A DNA stretch of 64,000 bases from assembly GCF_012849375.1 (NCBI RefSeq), contig NZ_CP051684.1, forward strand, positions 1,426,001 to 1,490,000, given 5' to 3'. A program made the translations under genes and the position numbers. The DNA comes from Duganella dendranthematis. GTDB lineage: Bacteria; Pseudomonadota; Gammaproteobacteria; Burkholderiales; Burkholderiaceae_D. Shown here piece after piece: positions 1-10,279 of the stretch. A model generated the notes under the pieces. That model was not told the origin of the DNA. It searched no databases and saw nothing but the letters and a program-made list of their open reading frames with translations. The stretch's first letter is position 1, and every line of letters starts with the position of its first letter.

Positions 1-1
1 G

Positions 2-556
2 ATCCGCCAGTTGCTGGTGCCGCAGGCCACGCTGCTGATGCTGTCGCAGGTGGAACTGGGCCGGCTGGCCGAAACCTGGCGCGAGTCCGGCGATGTCGGT
101 GAACCCGGCGAGTCTGGCGAAGCCGCCGCATCCGGCGCCGATGCGGATGCTGATTCCGACGCCGACGCCGACGCCGTCATGGTTGAAGACACGCTGGAAT
201 CGGACGTCGAGCACCTGCTGGCCCTGGGCTGCGAATTCGTGCTGGTGACCGGCACCCCGTCCGGCGCGCCGGGCGAAAACGGCGGCCCAAACACGCTGGC
301 CAATACCCTGTTCGGCGCCGATGGCGTCATCAGTCACGACGCCTGGCAGCACCTGACCGGGCCATTCATCGGCGCCGGCGGCACGCTGTCGGCCGCGCTG
401 ACGGCCTTCATGGCGCGCGGCGCCGACGTGCCGGAAGCAGTGGCGGCGGCGCAGGAGTACACTGTCGGCGCGCTGGCGCATGCGCAGCGCTACGGCATGG
501 GCAAGTTCGTGCCGAACCGTTTTTTCCATTTACAGTCCGCAGCGGACATGCAGTAG
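2..556 (+). CDS. thiD: Hydroxymethylpyrimidine/phosphomethylpyrimidine kinase, C-terminal part (5' end outside window)
   Basis: ThiD phosphorylates hydroxymethylpyrimidine and its monophosphate in thiamine synthesis. Only the C-terminal ~185 residues are present; the frame is open at the left edge, so the start lies upstream. The run [12 protein letters not shown] near residue 120 corresponds to the GTGCT-type anion-hole segment of ThiD in the ribokinase fold, and [13 protein letters not shown] residues before it fit the family. Odd: about 40 residues rich in Gly, Glu, Asp and Ala (including an Ala-Asp dipeptide run) sit at roughly 80-190 in the window, where ThiD normally has a short loop. 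The stop is 17 bp before hemL, a neighbour pairing often seen in betaproteobacteria. Assignment is good; the insert is unexplained. Confidence 0.85.
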   Translation: MRQLLVPQATLLMLSQVELGRLAETWRESGDVGEPGESGEAAASGADADADSDADADAVMVEDTLESDVEHLLALGCEFVLVTGTPSGAPGENGGPNTLANTLFGADGVISHDAWQHLTGPFIGAGGTLSAALTAFMARGADVPEAVAAAQEYTVGALAHAQRYGMGKFVPNRFFHLQSAADMQ

Positions 557-573
557 TAGAGAAAGATGCCATC

Positions 574-1860
574 ATGACCACGATTTCCAAGAACGACCAG
601 CTGTTCGAGCGCGCCCAGAAAACCACGCCGGGCGGCGTCAACTCGCCGGTGCGCGCCTTCCGTTCGGTGGGCGGCACGCCGCGCTTCATCACCCGCGCCG
701 AAGGCCCGTACTTCTGGGACGCGGACGGCAAGCGTTATATCGACTACATCGGCTCGTGGGGCCCGGCGATCGTCGGCCACGCGCATCCGGAGGTGGTGAA
801 AGCGGTGCAGGAAGCGGCCACGCGCGGCCTGTCGTTCGGCGCGCCGACCGAAGGCGAAGTGGAAATGGCGGAGGAACTGGTGCGCCTGGTGCCGTCGCTG
901 GAGCAGGTGCGTCTGGTGTCGTCGGGCACCGAAGCGACCATGAGCGCGCTGCGCCTGGCGCGCGGCGCCACGGGCCGCGACAAGATCGTCAAGTTCGAAG
1001 GCTGCTACCACGGCCACGCCGATTCGCTGTTGGTGAAAGCGGGCAGCGGCCTGCTCACCTTCGGCAATCCGACGTCGGCCGGCGTGCCGGAGGACTTCGT
1101 CAAGCACACGCTGGTGCTGGACTATAACGACGTGACGCAGATCGAAGAGGCGTTCGCCAACTTCGGCGACGAAATCGCCTGCGTGATCGTCGAACCAGTG
1201 GCCGGCAATATGAACCTTATCAAGGCGTCGGAAGCCTTCCTGCAAGCGCTGCGCGCGCTGTGCACAAAACATGGCGCGCTGCTGATCTTCGATGAAGTGA
1301 TGTGCGGCTTCCGCGTGGCGCTGGGCGGCGCGCAGGAACTGTACGGCATCGAGCCGGATCTGACGGCGTTGGGCAAAGTGATCGGCGGCGGTTTGCCGGT
1401 CGCGGCGTTTGGCGGCAGCGCGAAATTGATGAGCAATATGTCGCCGGTTGGCGCCGTGTACCAGGCCGGCACGCTGTCGGGCAATCCGGTGGCGGTGGCG
1501 GCGGGCATGACCACGCTCAAGCTGATCCAGCAGCCAGGCTTCTACGACAAATTGGGCGCCACCGCCAAGCGTCTGGCCGATGGCCTGACGGCGGCGGCGA
1601 AGGAAGCCGGCATTCCGTTCTGCGCCGATGCGGTGGGCGGCATGTTCGGCCTGTATTTCAGCGAGACGCCGCCGAACAACTACGCCGAAATGATGGCCGG
1701 TAACCGCGAGCGCTTCAACGTCTTCTTCCACAAGATGCTGGACGAAGGCGTGTACTTCGCGCCGGCGGCGTTTGAAGCGGGCTTCGTCTCGGCGCAGCAC
1801 AGCGACGACGTGATCGACGAGACCATCGCCGCCGCCCGCCGCGTGTTCGCCACGCTGTAA
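574..1860 (+). CDS. hemL: Glutamate-1-semialdehyde 2,1-aminomutase
   Basis: HemL converts glutamate-1-semialdehyde to 5-aminolevulinate with pyridoxal phosphate, the last step of the C5 route to haem. The protein is 428 residues, full family length. It opens with a segment containing [12 protein letters not shown], has [15 protein letters not shown] near 116-130 for cofactor phosphate binding, [10 protein letters not shown] near 238-247, and the Schiff-base lysine in [11 protein letters not shown] at about Lys268. Start ATG follows AGAAAG. It lies directly after thiD on the same strand. Nothing looks broken. Confidence 0.97.
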   Translation: MTTISKNDQLFERAQKTTPGGVNSPVRAFRSVGGTPRFITRAEGPYFWDADGKRYIDYIGSWGPAIVGHAHPEVVKAVQEAATRGLSFGAPTEGEVEMAEELVRLVPSLEQVRLVSSGTEATMSALRLARGATGRDKIVKFEGCYHGHADSLLVKAGSGLLTFGNPTSAGVPEDFVKHTLVLDYNDVTQIEEAFANFGDEIACVIVEPVAGNMNLIKASEAFLQALRALCTKHGALLIFDEVMCGFRVALGGAQELYGIEPDLTALGKVIGGGLPVAAFGGSAKLMSNMSPVGAVYQAGTLSGNPVAVAAGMTTLKLIQQPGFYDKLGATAKRLADGLTAAAKEAGIPFCADAVGGMFGLYFSETPPNNYAEMMAGNRERFNVFFHKMLDEGVYFAPAAFEAGFVSAQHSDDVIDETIAAARRVFATL

Positions 1861-1914
1861 TTCACTTGTAGTACCTCAATGCGGGCACCAGCAGCTTGGT
1901 CGTAGACTGGCTGC

Positions 1915-2889
1915 ATGCCCGCCACCACGCCTCCCGCCCGCTACGACCTGCCTTGGAAAGCTGCCCTCACCCATGCTTTTCGGGCTTTCATGGTTTTCTT
2001 TTTTGGCGAGCTCTGCGTTCAAATAGACTGGTCAAAACGCCCGCGCTTCCGCGATAAGGAGCTGGCTGGGATCATGTTGGGCGATGCTCCCGACGCCATG
2101 GTGGCTGACAAGCTGGTGGAATTATCGCTGCGCGACGGCCGCGTGCAATGGGTGCTGGTTCACGTTGAGATTCAGACGCAGCGCGATACATCGCTGGCCC
2201 GGCGTGTGCTCGATTACAACTACAGGATTTTTCAGCAATACAAGCAGCCGGTTGCCAGCCTGGTGTTGCTGGCAGATGACGATCCCGACTGGCGGCCCAA
2301 TGCCTTCCACAACCAGCTGCTGGGCACCAAAATGGGGATTTCTTTCGCTACCGCCAAGCTGCTGGACTATGCGTCCCGTGAGGATCTGGAGTCCTCGCAA
2401 AATCCGTTTGCCCTGGTGACGCTGGCCCATCTGCGCACGCAGCAGGCGCATCACGACCCGGATCAGCTGTATGCCGCCAAGTGGCATCTGACCAAGCTAC
2501 TGTACCAACACCGCTGGAGCAAAGCGCGCATAATCATCTTGTTCAAAGTGATTAACTGGATGATGGCGTTGCCTGAAACTCAGCAGAAACACTTTTGGCA
2601 AGCTGCGGCCCAGTTGAAAAAGGAGCGCAAAATGACAGACCCGATGAAATGGATCACTCCGCTGGAAGAAATGTTTATCGACGAAGGCATGCAGAAAGGC
2701 GCCGCCGCCATATTGGAGCGGCAGCTCACGCGGCGCTTCGGCCCTGTGTCGAAAACAACCCAGAAGAAACTTGCGAAAGCCAGTCTGGCGCAACTCACCG
2801 CCTGGAGCGATGCCGTGCTGGATGCGACATCACTGACGCAAGTCTTCAGGACTCAGTCGGCAGCAGGATCATCTTCTTCCGGACGCTGA
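1915..2889 (+). CDS. Rpn/YhgA-like PD-(D/E)XK nuclease family protein
   Basis: A 324-residue protein resembling the Rpn (recombination-promoting nuclease) or putative transposase family. The N-terminal two thirds carry a PD-(D/E)XK-like core: RDKELAGIMLGDAPDAMVADKLVEL and then VHVEIQTQRDTSLARR near residues 80-95, with the E-x-Q arrangement typical of Rpn proteins. The C-terminus (ILERQLTRRFGPVS onward) matches the DUF4351-type tail seen in many Rpn homologues. In this family the activity described is DNA cleavage stimulating RecA-independent recombination; here it is inferred only. Its last 37 bp overlap the convergent ABC ATPase gene. It stands alone, so its role is unknown. Confidence 0.8.
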   Translation: MPATTPPARYDLPWKAALTHAFRAFMVFFFGELCVQIDWSKRPRFRDKELAGIMLGDAPDAMVADKLVELSLRDGRVQWVLVHVEIQTQRDTSLARRVLDYNYRIFQQYKQPVASLVLLADDDPDWRPNAFHNQLLGTKMGISFATAKLLDYASREDLESSQNPFALVTLAHLRTQQAHHDPDQLYAAKWHLTKLLYQHRWSKARIIILFKVINWMMALPETQQKHFWQAAAQLKKERKMTDPMKWITPLEEMFIDEGMQKGAAAILERQLTRRFGPVSKTTQKKLAKASLAQLTAWSDAVLDATSLTQVFRTQSAAGSSSSGR

Positions 2890-4178
2890 ATCACGCCGGT
2901 GTTGAAGTTGTACTCGAACAGATCGCCGTAACGGCCCCACTCGATTGCCACCCGCAGCGCGCGTTCGGCTTCTTCTTCGCTCAGCGTAAAGCGCAGCAGC
3001 TTGAGGAACAGGTCTTCCGGCAGGTCGCCCGATTTATCCTGTTGCAGGCCGTGGCAGATGTAGGCGATCAGCGGCACATGCTCCAGCAACTGCTTGCCGA
3101 ATATCTCCTGGCGCTCGGTGTTGTTCGCCGCCACATAACGTCCGCCCAGCTCTGTCATCAGGATGTCGCCATTGGTCAGGTAAGTGAAGCCCAGCAGAAT
3201 CAAGGCATTCAGCACTTCCAGCAATTCCGCGTCAGTCAGCTCGGTCTCTTCGGCGATCTTCGGCAAATCGGCGCGGCCGTGGAACGGCTCTTCGGCCAGC
3301 GACTCCAGTATCCCTTCCATGTGCGCGATGCCGGCCTGCGGCAGACGGTCGCCCAGTTGCAGCTTGACTTCCCGCTCGCTGATCAAGCCACTACCACCAC
3401 CGCCGCGACGCCCGGCGCTGGCCGTCATCAATTCATACACCTTGTCGATCAGATGGCGCACCTCGGCGCTTTCCGCCTTGCGTGGCTGCGGCAAGGAGAT
3501 CGGCAGCTCGGCGCGAATACGTCCCGGATCGCTGGCGAAGATCAGCACCCGGTCGGCCATCATCACGGCTTCCTCGATATTGTGCGACACCACCAGAATC
3601 GCCTTGGTCGGAATCTGGCCCGACTGCCACAACTCCAGAATCTCTTCGCGCAGGCGCTCGCCGGTCAGCACGTCCAGCGCCGAAAACGCCTCGTCCATCA
3701 GCAGCACTTCCGGCTCCATCACCAGCGCGCGGGCGATGCCGACCCGCTGGCGCATGCCGCCCGACAGCTCGCGCGGCAACGCGCCTTCAAAGCCGGACAG
3801 ACCAATCAGGTCGATCACCTTCTCGGCGCGGCGCGCACGTTCTTCCGGCGGCATGCCCTGCGCTTCCAGGCCCAGTTCCACATTCTTCTGCACCGTCAAC
3901 CATGGGAATAGTGCAAACGACTGGAACACCATGCGGATGCCGCGCGCCGTGCCGTACAAGGGCATGCCGCGATACAGTACCTGGCCCTCGTCGGCCTGGA
4001 TCAGGCCCGCCATGATGCGCAGCATGGTCGATTTGCCGGAACCGGATTGGCCCAGCAGTGCAACGATTTCGCCTTCGCGCAGCGTAAATTCAACACCTTC
4101 CAGCACCGAGCGCGCGGAGCCGTCGGCGCCGCGGAAGTGTTTGCCGACGGCTTTCAGTTCAACGATAGGAGTGCTCAT
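2853..4178 (-). CDS. ABC transporter ATP-binding protein with C-terminal AAA-associated domain
   Basis: A 441-residue ATPase of the nitrate/sulfonate/taurine importer class. Residues 1-250 form the nucleotide-binding domain: Walker A GQSGSGKST near 43, signature LSGGMRQRVGIARAL near 140, Walker B VLLMDEAFSALD near 160. The last ~150 residues form an extra domain of the AAA-associated C-terminal type, which ordinary SsuB/TauB proteins lack. Its start lies 10 bp after the end of the permease gene, so the two form an operon. No periplasmic binding protein is nearby, so the substrate cannot be told. The 3' end overlaps the convergent Rpn-like gene. Confidence 0.9.
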   Translation of the reverse strand: MSTPIVELKAVGKHFRGADGSARSVLEGVEFTLREGEIVALLGQSGSGKSTMLRIMAGLIQADEGQVLYRGMPLYGTARGIRMVFQSFALFPWLTVQKNVELGLEAQGMPPEERARRAEKVIDLIGLSGFEGALPRELSGGMRQRVGIARALVMEPEVLLMDEAFSALDVLTGERLREEILELWQSGQIPTKAILVVSHNIEEAVMMADRVLIFASDPGRIRAELPISLPQPRKAESAEVRHLIDKVYELMTASAGRRGGGGSGLISEREVKLQLGDRLPQAGIAHMEGILESLAEEPFHGRADLPKIAEETELTDAELLEVLNALILLGFTYLTNGDILMTELGGRYVAANNTERQEIFGKQLLEHVPLIAYICHGLQQDKSGDLPEDLFLKLLRFTLSEEEAERALRVAIEWGRYGDLFEYNFNTGVIQRPEEDDPAAD

Positions 4179-4188
4179 GATTCTGTTC

Positions 4189-5919
4189 CTAGAAATGCAG
4201 CCGGCTTTCGGCCAGGGTGTACAAACGGCGCCACACGAAGTGGTTAAAGCCCATCACGAAAATACACATGATGCCGATGCCCAGCGCGATGCGCGGGAAG
4301 TCGCCGGTGGCGGTCATCTCGGCGATGTAGCTGCCGATGCCGTGCGCCTTCAAGGTGGTCGGACCCCAGCTCACCAGCTCCGAGACGATGGCGGCATTCC
4401 ACGAGCCGCCCGACGCGGTAATCGCCCCCGTCACAAAGCTGGGGAAGATGGCCGGCAACAGGTAGCGGCGCCATTTCAGCCAGCCGGTCAAACCGAAGTT
4501 CTTGGCGGCGTGACGCAATTCGGTCGGAATGGTCGACGCGCCGGCGATCACGTTAAATAGCAGGTACCACTGGGTACCGAGGATCATCAGCGGCGACAGC
4601 CAGATGTCTGGATTGAGGTGATAGCGCACGATGATAATTACCGCCACCGGGAACACCAGGTTGGCCGGAAACGCCGCCAGAAACTGCGCCACCGCCTGCG
4701 TGCGCGATGCCCAACGCGGATTCATGCCGATCCAGATCCCTACCGGCACCCAGACGATGGCCGCCAGCGCCAGCAGCACCACCACGCGGATCATGGTGTA
4801 CACGCCCAGCATCAGCACATGCCCCACTTCCCCCCAACCGACTTCGGTGCGAATGAAGTGCACCAGGCTCCATAGCGCGTAAAACACCACCGCCGCGATC
4901 ACCGCATCCCACACGCGCTGCGGCACCAGCGACGGTTTATCCTTGCGCGCGCGGATCGAGGTGCCGTCGTGCGACAGGCGGAACACGGCGATGGAGCGCG
5001 ACAGCTGGTGGCCAAACCATTCCACCAGTTGCTGCGTGCGTTCGGTGCGGCGCAGCCAGGTGAGCAGCCACGAGGACTGCGCGGTATCGCCGCCGGTTTC
5101 CTCGAAACGGAATTTGTCGGCCCACGCCAGCAATGGGCGGAAGAACAGCTGGTCATACGCCAGCACCGCGATCAGCATGGCGAAGATGGCCCAGCCGATC
5201 GCGCCCAGATTACTTTGCTCGATCGCCAGCGCGATATAGGAACCCATGCCGGGCAGCTTGATGGTCTGGTTGGAGACCACGATCGCTTCCGACGCCACCA
5301 CGAAGAACCAGCCGCCGGACATCGACATCATCATATTCCACAGCAGGCCAGGCATGGCATACGGCAGTTCCAGGCGCCAGAAGCGCTGCCAGCCCGACAG
5401 CTGGAACACCTGCGCCGCTTCTGACAATTCGGCCGGCACGGTGCGAAAGCCCTGGTAGGCCGAGAAAGCCATATTCCACGCCTGCGACGTGAAGATCGCA
5501 AACACGGCGGCGCATTCCACGCCCAGCAGGTTGCCGGGAAATAGCGCGATGAAGGCCGTGACGGTAATCGACAGGAAGCCCAGAATCGGAATCGATTGCA
5601 GGATGTCGAGCATCGGCACCATGATTTTTTCAGCGGTGCGGTACTTGGTGGTCAGCGCGGCAAACACGCAGCTGAAAATCACCGACGCGCCGAGCGCGAT
5701 GAACATGCGCAGCGTGGTGCGCAGCACGTAGTACGGCAGATTGATCGGGTCGAGCGACATCGGCAAGGCCTGGCCGAGTTCATACGGACGCGCCATCTGC
5801 TGGCTACCATAAGCCATCAGCACGAAGACCGCCAATACGATAGGCAGCAGCGCCCAGTCCCAGCGATTACCGCCGGCTTCCACCACCTGGCGGGGGAAAA
5901 ATTGCCGTTTCTTGTTCAT
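4189..5919 (-). CDS. ABC transporter permease with two fused BPD_transp_1 domains
   Basis: A 576-residue inner-membrane protein in which two permease domains are joined. The first half has a run of hydrophobic helices and the coupling segment LSEAAQVFQLSGWQRFWRLELPYA near 190-215; the second half repeats it as LRHAAKNFGLTGWLKWRRYLLPAIFP near 470-495. Both match the EAA-loop region of nitrate/sulfonate-type permeases, so one polypeptide could supply both membrane halves of the transporter. The downstream ATPase gene follows after 10 bp. Substrate unknown; no solute-binding gene is adjacent. Confidence 0.9.
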   Translation of the reverse strand: MNKKRQFFPRQVVEAGGNRWDWALLPIVLAVFVLMAYGSQQMARPYELGQALPMSLDPINLPYYVLRTTLRMFIALGASVIFSCVFAALTTKYRTAEKIMVPMLDILQSIPILGFLSITVTAFIALFPGNLLGVECAAVFAIFTSQAWNMAFSAYQGFRTVPAELSEAAQVFQLSGWQRFWRLELPYAMPGLLWNMMMSMSGGWFFVVASEAIVVSNQTIKLPGMGSYIALAIEQSNLGAIGWAIFAMLIAVLAYDQLFFRPLLAWADKFRFEETGGDTAQSSWLLTWLRRTERTQQLVEWFGHQLSRSIAVFRLSHDGTSIRARKDKPSLVPQRVWDAVIAAVVFYALWSLVHFIRTEVGWGEVGHVLMLGVYTMIRVVVLLALAAIVWVPVGIWIGMNPRWASRTQAVAQFLAAFPANLVFPVAVIIIVRYHLNPDIWLSPLMILGTQWYLLFNVIAGASTIPTELRHAAKNFGLTGWLKWRRYLLPAIFPSFVTGAITASGGSWNAAIVSELVSWGPTTLKAHGIGSYIAEMTATGDFPRIALGIGIMCIFVMGFNHFVWRRLYTLAESRLHF

Positions 5920-6041
5920 ATTATTACTTTCTCTGGGCGGCTGAAGGGGCCGCGAGGAGCAAAGGAAGGAGGGAGCGCAATGCGCCGCCCGCCATTCTAA
6001 TAGATTAATCCGGCAACTATATTACGATCTTGAAAGTTAAG

Positions 6042-7007
6042 TTATTTCAACCAGCCGCGATGGCGGAAGTACAGGAACGGTGCAATCGCGCTGGTCACCA
6101 TCAGGACGATGGCGAACGGGTAGCCGAGCTGCCACTCCAGTTCCGGCAGCCATTTGAAGTTCATGCCGTAGATCGAGGCGATCAGGGTCGGCGGCAGGAA
6201 GGCCACGCTGGCCACCGAGAAGATCTTGATGATCTTGTTCTGGTTAATGTTGATGAAACCGACCGTGGCGTCCATCAGGAAGTTGATCTTGTCGAACAGG
6301 AAGGAGGTGTGGCCGTCCAGCGATTCGATGTCGCGCAAAATCTGGCGCGCTTCTTCAAACTGCTCGGAATTGAGCAGCCGGCCGCGCATCAGGAAGCTGA
6401 CCGCGCGTCGCGTGTCCATCATGTTGCGGCGGATGCGGCCGTTCAAGTCTTCCTCGTGGGCGATGGCGTTCAGCGCGGCGGCCGCGTCCTGGTCGGTGAA
6501 GGTTTCCTGCAGCACGCGGCCGCTAACCTCTTCCAGCTGCTGGTAGATACCTTCCAGCGCATCGGCCGAATATTCGGCGTCGGTGGCGTACAGGTCCAGC
6601 AGCACGTCCATGTAGTCGGCGATCGACCCCGGACGCGAACGGGCGCGCATGCGCACCAGGCGGAACACTGGCAAATCGTCGGTATGCACCGAGAACAGAA
6701 TCTTGCGCGCCAGGATAAACGCCACCGTCACGATGCGCGACGGGCCGTCCTCTTCTTCCAGCAGGAAGTCGGTGCGCAGGTGCAGGTCGCCGTTTTCCGC
6801 TTCGTAATAACGGGCCGACGCTTCGATGTCCTTGACCTCGTCCTCACCCGGCAAGATCACGCCGTAGATGGTGCGGACCCAGGCGCGTTCGTCATCCGTC
6901 GGGTCGGTCAGGTCCACCCAGACCGGCTCGACCTGTTCCAGGTCGGCGCGACTGTCGATGGGCACCTGGTTGAGCCGGCCATTCTGGAGAACGAAAACAT
7001 TAATCAT
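6042..7007 (-). CDS. corA: Magnesium/cobalt transport protein CorA
   Basis: CorA forms a pentameric inner-membrane channel for Mg2+ and Co2+. The 321-residue protein has a long acidic cytoplasmic N-terminal domain, the pore signature GMN in YGMNFKWLPE at about residues 281-283, and two C-terminal membrane helices ending in a short basic tail (FRHRGWLK). Length and order are typical. It is the last gene in a leftward series, 49 bp after mtgA's downstream end. No M-box or other leader is evident in the short gap before it. Confidence 0.96.
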   Translation of the reverse strand: MINVFVLQNGRLNQVPIDSRADLEQVEPVWVDLTDPTDDERAWVRTIYGVILPGEDEVKDIEASARYYEAENGDLHLRTDFLLEEEDGPSRIVTVAFILARKILFSVHTDDLPVFRLVRMRARSRPGSIADYMDVLLDLYATDAEYSADALEGIYQQLEEVSGRVLQETFTDQDAAAALNAIAHEEDLNGRIRRNMMDTRRAVSFLMRGRLLNSEQFEEARQILRDIESLDGHTSFLFDKINFLMDATVGFININQNKIIKIFSVASVAFLPPTLIASIYGMNFKWLPELEWQLGYPFAIVLMVTSAIAPFLYFRHRGWLK

Positions 7008-7056
7008 GGATAAACGCGCCTTTGGAAACAGCGCAAGTGTACCCGCAAAGCCTGGT

Positions 7057-7761
7057 TTAAGGTAGGTCCGCTGAGCCCATGCGGCGCAAAATCACGCCGG
7101 TGCGGCGCGCCAGGTAATTGGAGTCGCGGTGTTTGTCGAAATAGCGCGGATTAGGCAGCAGCACCGCCAGTTTGGCCGCCTGCGGCGCGCTCAGGTTGGC
7201 CGCGCTGACGCCGTAGTAATGCCGCGCCGCCGCCTCGGCGCCAAAGGTGCCGTTGCCGAACTCCACCACGTTCAGGTAGATCTCGAAAATGCGCTCCTTG
7301 TCCATCAGCGTTTCCAGCATGAAGGTGATGATCAGCTCCTGGCCCTTGCGCACGTAGCTGCGCGAACCGGACAGGAACAGGTTCTTGGCCAGCTGCTGGG
7401 TAATGGTCGAGCCGCCCGAAACCACCTTGTGCTTCTTGTTGTTCTTCTCGTAGGCCTTTTGCAGCGCGTCCCAGTCGACGCCGTCATGGTCGGAGAAGTT
7501 GGCGTCCTCGGAGGCGATGATGGCGCGCTTGAGGTTGTTGGAGATGCGGTTGTACGGCACCCACTGCTGCTGGATGTTGGCGTTGGGATTCTTCTCGCGC
7601 AGCGCCGACTGCTGCTCGCGCATAAAGCTGGTCATGCCCGGATTGTGGCCAACCCACCACCAGATCTGCAGCAGGAAGTACAGCTGCACCGCCACGAACA
7701 GCAGGATCGGGACGATGAACAGCCACTTCACCCAGCGCCATTTACCGGACGATTTACTCAT
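7057..7761 (-). CDS. mtgA: Monofunctional biosynthetic peptidoglycan transglycosylase
   Basis: MtgA polymerises lipid II glycan strands at the outer face of the inner membrane. The 234-residue protein has one N-terminal membrane anchor (residues ~12-35) and a GT51 domain: [21 protein letters not shown] near 85-105 holds the catalytic glutamate region EDxxFxxHxG, followed by [15 protein letters not shown] near 118-132 and the [15 protein letters not shown] segment. All typical. The start overlaps the 3' end of aroE by 4 bp, pointing to translational coupling. Confidence 0.97.
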   Translation of the reverse strand: MSKSSGKWRWVKWLFIVPILLFVAVQLYFLLQIWWWVGHNPGMTSFMREQQSALREKNPNANIQQQWVPYNRISNNLKRAIIASEDANFSDHDGVDWDALQKAYEKNNKKHKVVSGGSTITQQLAKNLFLSGSRSYVRKGQELIITFMLETLMDKERIFEIYLNVVEFGNGTFGAEAAARHYYGVSAANLSAPQAAKLAVLLPNPRYFDKHRDSNYLARRTGVILRRMGSADLP

Positions 7762-8576
7762 AGCTGGTCACGCAGCTTCTGCAATACATCTGCCGTGGCC
7801 GGCTGCACGCCGCGCCACAGGTGGAAGGCTTCGGCAGCCTGCTCGACCAGCATGCCCAGACCATCGCGCAACTGTGCGCCATGCCGGGCTGCGAACTGCA
7901 AAAATACAGTGGGCGAGGCTCCGTACATCATGTCCAAAGCCAAACATCCCGGCGCAAAGACCGACGGCGACACGGGCGGCACTTCCGCGCTCAGGCTGGC
8001 CGCCGTGCCGTTGATGATGATGTCGTACGCGCCGTCGATATCGGCAAAACCGCATGCCGACACCACGCCCTCGCCACCCAGCGCGGCAAACTGTTCGACC
8101 AGTTCTTCGGCCTTGGCCACGGTGCGGTTGGCGATCACCAATTTGGCGGGACGATGCTCCAGGATCGGCAGTACCACGCCGCGCACCGCGCCACCCGCGC
8201 CGAGCAGCAGCACGCGCTTGCCGGTGATGCGCACGCCGGCGTTGTTGACAATGTCCGCCACCAGCCCGGCGCCATCGGTGTTGTCGCCGATGATGCCTTC
8301 GTCGCTGAACACCAGCGTGTTGACCGCGCCGGCCGCGCGCGCGCGGATGGTCAGCGCCTGCGCCAGCTTGACCGCTTCCAGTTTGAACGGCACCGTCACG
8401 TTGGCGCCCTTGCCGCCTTCGGCAATAAAGGCGCGCACCGCATCGGCAAAGCCGTCCAGCGGCGCCAGACGGCGTTCGTATTGGATGTCGTGGCCGGTCT
8501 GCGCCGCGTAGGCGGCGTGAATTTCCGGCGATTTACTGTGGGCGATCGGGTTGCCGAAGACGCAGTAGCGGTCCAT
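7758..8576 (-). CDS. aroE: Shikimate dehydrogenase (NADP+)
   Basis: AroE reduces 3-dehydroshikimate to shikimate with NADPH. The 272-residue protein starts [20 protein letters not shown] (substrate Ser-Ser/Thr type site NPIxHSxSP), has [15 protein letters not shown] near 60-75 with the catalytic lysine, DNTDGAG near 98, and the nucleotide-binding turn [13 protein letters not shown] near 125. It lies 4 bp after the tonB-like gene and overlaps mtgA by 4 bp. Together with aroQ at 16238 the window holds two shikimate-pathway steps, in separate operons. Confidence 0.97.
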   Translation of the reverse strand: MDRYCVFGNPIAHSKSPEIHAAYAAQTGHDIQYERRLAPLDGFADAVRAFIAEGGKGANVTVPFKLEAVKLAQALTIRARAAGAVNTLVFSDEGIIGDNTDGAGLVADIVNNAGVRITGKRVLLLGAGGAVRGVVLPILEHRPAKLVIANRTVAKAEELVEQFAALGGEGVVSACGFADIDGAYDIIINGTAASLSAEVPPVSPSVFAPGCLALDMMYGASPTVFLQFAARHGAQLRDGLGMLVEQAAEAFHLWRGVQPATADVLQKLRDQL

Positions 8577-8580
8577 GTTC

Positions 8581-9498
8581 TTATCTTCCTCCGCCGCTCA
8601 GGTCGGCTTGTAATTTCTCTTCGCGGGTGAATTTGAAGGTGGTGATGATCACCCACAAATCATCCTTGTCTCTGGACAGCATATTGGGCGGAAATTTGCC
8701 GAACGGCGCCGAGCGGCGCACGATGCGCATGGCCGCCTCGTCCAGCGCCGCATTGCCGGAACTGCGCTCGACCTTGATGCCGCCCTCTTTCTCATAGATG
8801 GTGCCGTCCTGGAATACCGGGATCGACAGCGTCAGCTGGCCATACAGTTTGCGCCCGTTCACGTTCGGGAAGTTCAGCGTGCCGATGTCCTCGATGCGCT
8901 TCTGCATGGTCTTGTAATAAATCGCGTAACCGACGCCACGCGTGCTCGGCGTGATCTGCGTGCGGTTCGGCCGTTTGTTCTGGTCCTCGATGGTCTCGCT
9001 GATTTCCGCCACGCGGCGGGCGATGGCCTTGCTCGATTCCAGCAGGTCGGCGCCGGTGGGCGTCGGGTCCGGCTTGAGTTGTTCGGTGACCGGCGGCGCG
9101 GTGACTGGCGACGGCGAGCGCACCTGGGTCATCAGCTGTTTCTGGCGCTCTTCCAGCTCGGCGATGCGGCGCTTGTTGGCTTTGACGCTGTCGCCCATTT
9201 CGGTCTTGCGCATGTCCGGCATCGGCGACTTGGAGCGGCCCTGGTTGGCCGCGCCACCGCCTTCCAGATCGGCCTGGGCGACGGCGTCGGCCTTCAGCGG
9301 CGCCTTGTTGTGCTTGGCGTTGACGAGGATGACTTCCAGCCCGGGATCGGCGGCCAATGCCGGCGCCGGCAACGGCGCGATGAACCGCACGGCCAGCAAC
9401 ACGGCGTGCGCCACCAGCGACAGGCCGATGGCGAGGTACAGCAAGCGATTTTCTTTAAAAGACTTCACGCGGGCAGGCTTCAATAGACGTCGGAACAA
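8581..9498 (-). CDS. TonB-family protein (energy transducer-like)
   Basis: A 305-residue protein with one N-terminal membrane helix ([19 protein letters not shown]), a periplasmic middle part rich in charged coiled-coil sequence (residues ~100-190), and a C-terminal TonB-type domain: [22 protein letters not shown] then [26 protein letters not shown]. It probably spans the envelope, but there is no exbBD nearby and no classic Pro-Lys/Pro-Glu spacer. The leftmost start is TTG at 9498 without a clear ribosome site; a GTG about 10 codons in is another option. It sits between DUF6445 and aroE in a leftward series. Confidence 0.85.
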   Translation of the reverse strand: MFRRLLKPARVKSFKENRLLYLAIGLSLVAHAVLLAVRFIAPLPAPALAADPGLEVILVNAKHNKAPLKADAVAQADLEGGGAANQGRSKSPMPDMRKTEMGDSVKANKRRIAELEERQKQLMTQVRSPSPVTAPPVTEQLKPDPTPTGADLLESSKAIARRVAEISETIEDQNKRPNRTQITPSTRGVGYAIYYKTMQKRIEDIGTLNFPNVNGRKLYGQLTLSIPVFQDGTIYEKEGGIKVERSSGNAALDEAAMRIVRRSAPFGKFPPNMLSRDKDDLWVIITTFKFTREEKLQADLSGGGR

Positions 9499-9565
9499 GG
9501 CGGAACGCTGATTTTACCCGCTGATTTTACTCGATTTGGCGAGCCGGTCCGAACGGCCTGGGCTT

Positions 9566-10279
9566 TCATGCGCCGGCGGCGTTGCGGCGCAGGTTGAAGA
9601 AGGCGTTGACCGTCAGCCGGCCGGTCTGCACATCGTCCACCAGCAGCTCGGGAGAATGGATATCGGCGCTGTGCAGCACCGTGCCCGGATAGAAGATGGC
9701 CCGGTTCCATGCCGGCTGCGCCGTATAGACCTTCTCGAAATAGCGGTCGCTCGCCACGGCGTAGCCGGGACCGGCGCCGGTCAGCGCGGTGAAGGCGTCG
9801 CGCTCCATGCCGCGCGAACGCAGCACCATGTCGGTAAAGGCGGCGTCGGAACAGGTCTGTCGGAAGAAGCCAGTGCCGCCCAGCCGGATGTCGTGAAACA
9901 GATACAGCACCATGGCGCCGGTTCCCTCCATGCCGGGCTGCGGCACGGTGTCGCGGTGACACACCCGCTGCAGGTTCTGCAGTTGCGGCGGCTGCAGCGT
10001 GGCCAGCGCCAGCCGCGTGGCCAGCATGCTGGTGCGGCGCGCGCCCAGCGGCTTGCGCACATGGCCGATAATGAACTGATCGAAAGCCTGCGCCAGCGCC
10101 GGCGGCAGGTTCAGCTCCGGGCCGGGAAAATAATTATGGTCGGCATCGGAAAAGTCCGCGCGCGACTGCCTGGCCAGTTCGACCATCTTGTGCGGTTCCA
10201 GCAGCAAGTCGTCGACGATGACCAGGTGTTCCTTGTCGGGCAAGGGCACGACGCGGATCGCCGGGCGCGGATTGAACAT
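9566..10279 (-). CDS. DUF6445 family protein (2OG-Fe(II) oxygenase-like)
   Basis: A 237-residue protein resembling DUF6445 proteins, which look like 2-oxoglutarate/Fe(II) oxygenases. The seen core is CHRDTVPQPGM near 108-118 (possible H-x-D metal ligands) and, downstream, NRAIFYPGTVLHSADIHS near 190-207 with a conserved histidine followed by a basic residue in FFNLRR. Substrate is unknown. It begins immediately after the rnb stop with no gap, so it is co-expressed with rnb-ubiC. The family call comes from recall of its motif pattern. Confidence 0.7.
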   Translation of the reverse strand: MFNPRPAIRVVPLPDKEHLVIVDDLLLEPHKMVELARQSRADFSDADHNYFPGPELNLPPALAQAFDQFIIGHVRKPLGARRTSMLATRLALATLQPPQLQNLQRVCHRDTVPQPGMEGTGAMVLYLFHDIRLGGTGFFRQTCSDAAFTDMVLRSRGMERDAFTALTGAGPGYAVASDRYFEKVYTAQPAWNRAIFYPGTVLHSADIHSPELLVDDVQTGRLTVNAFFNLRRNAAGA

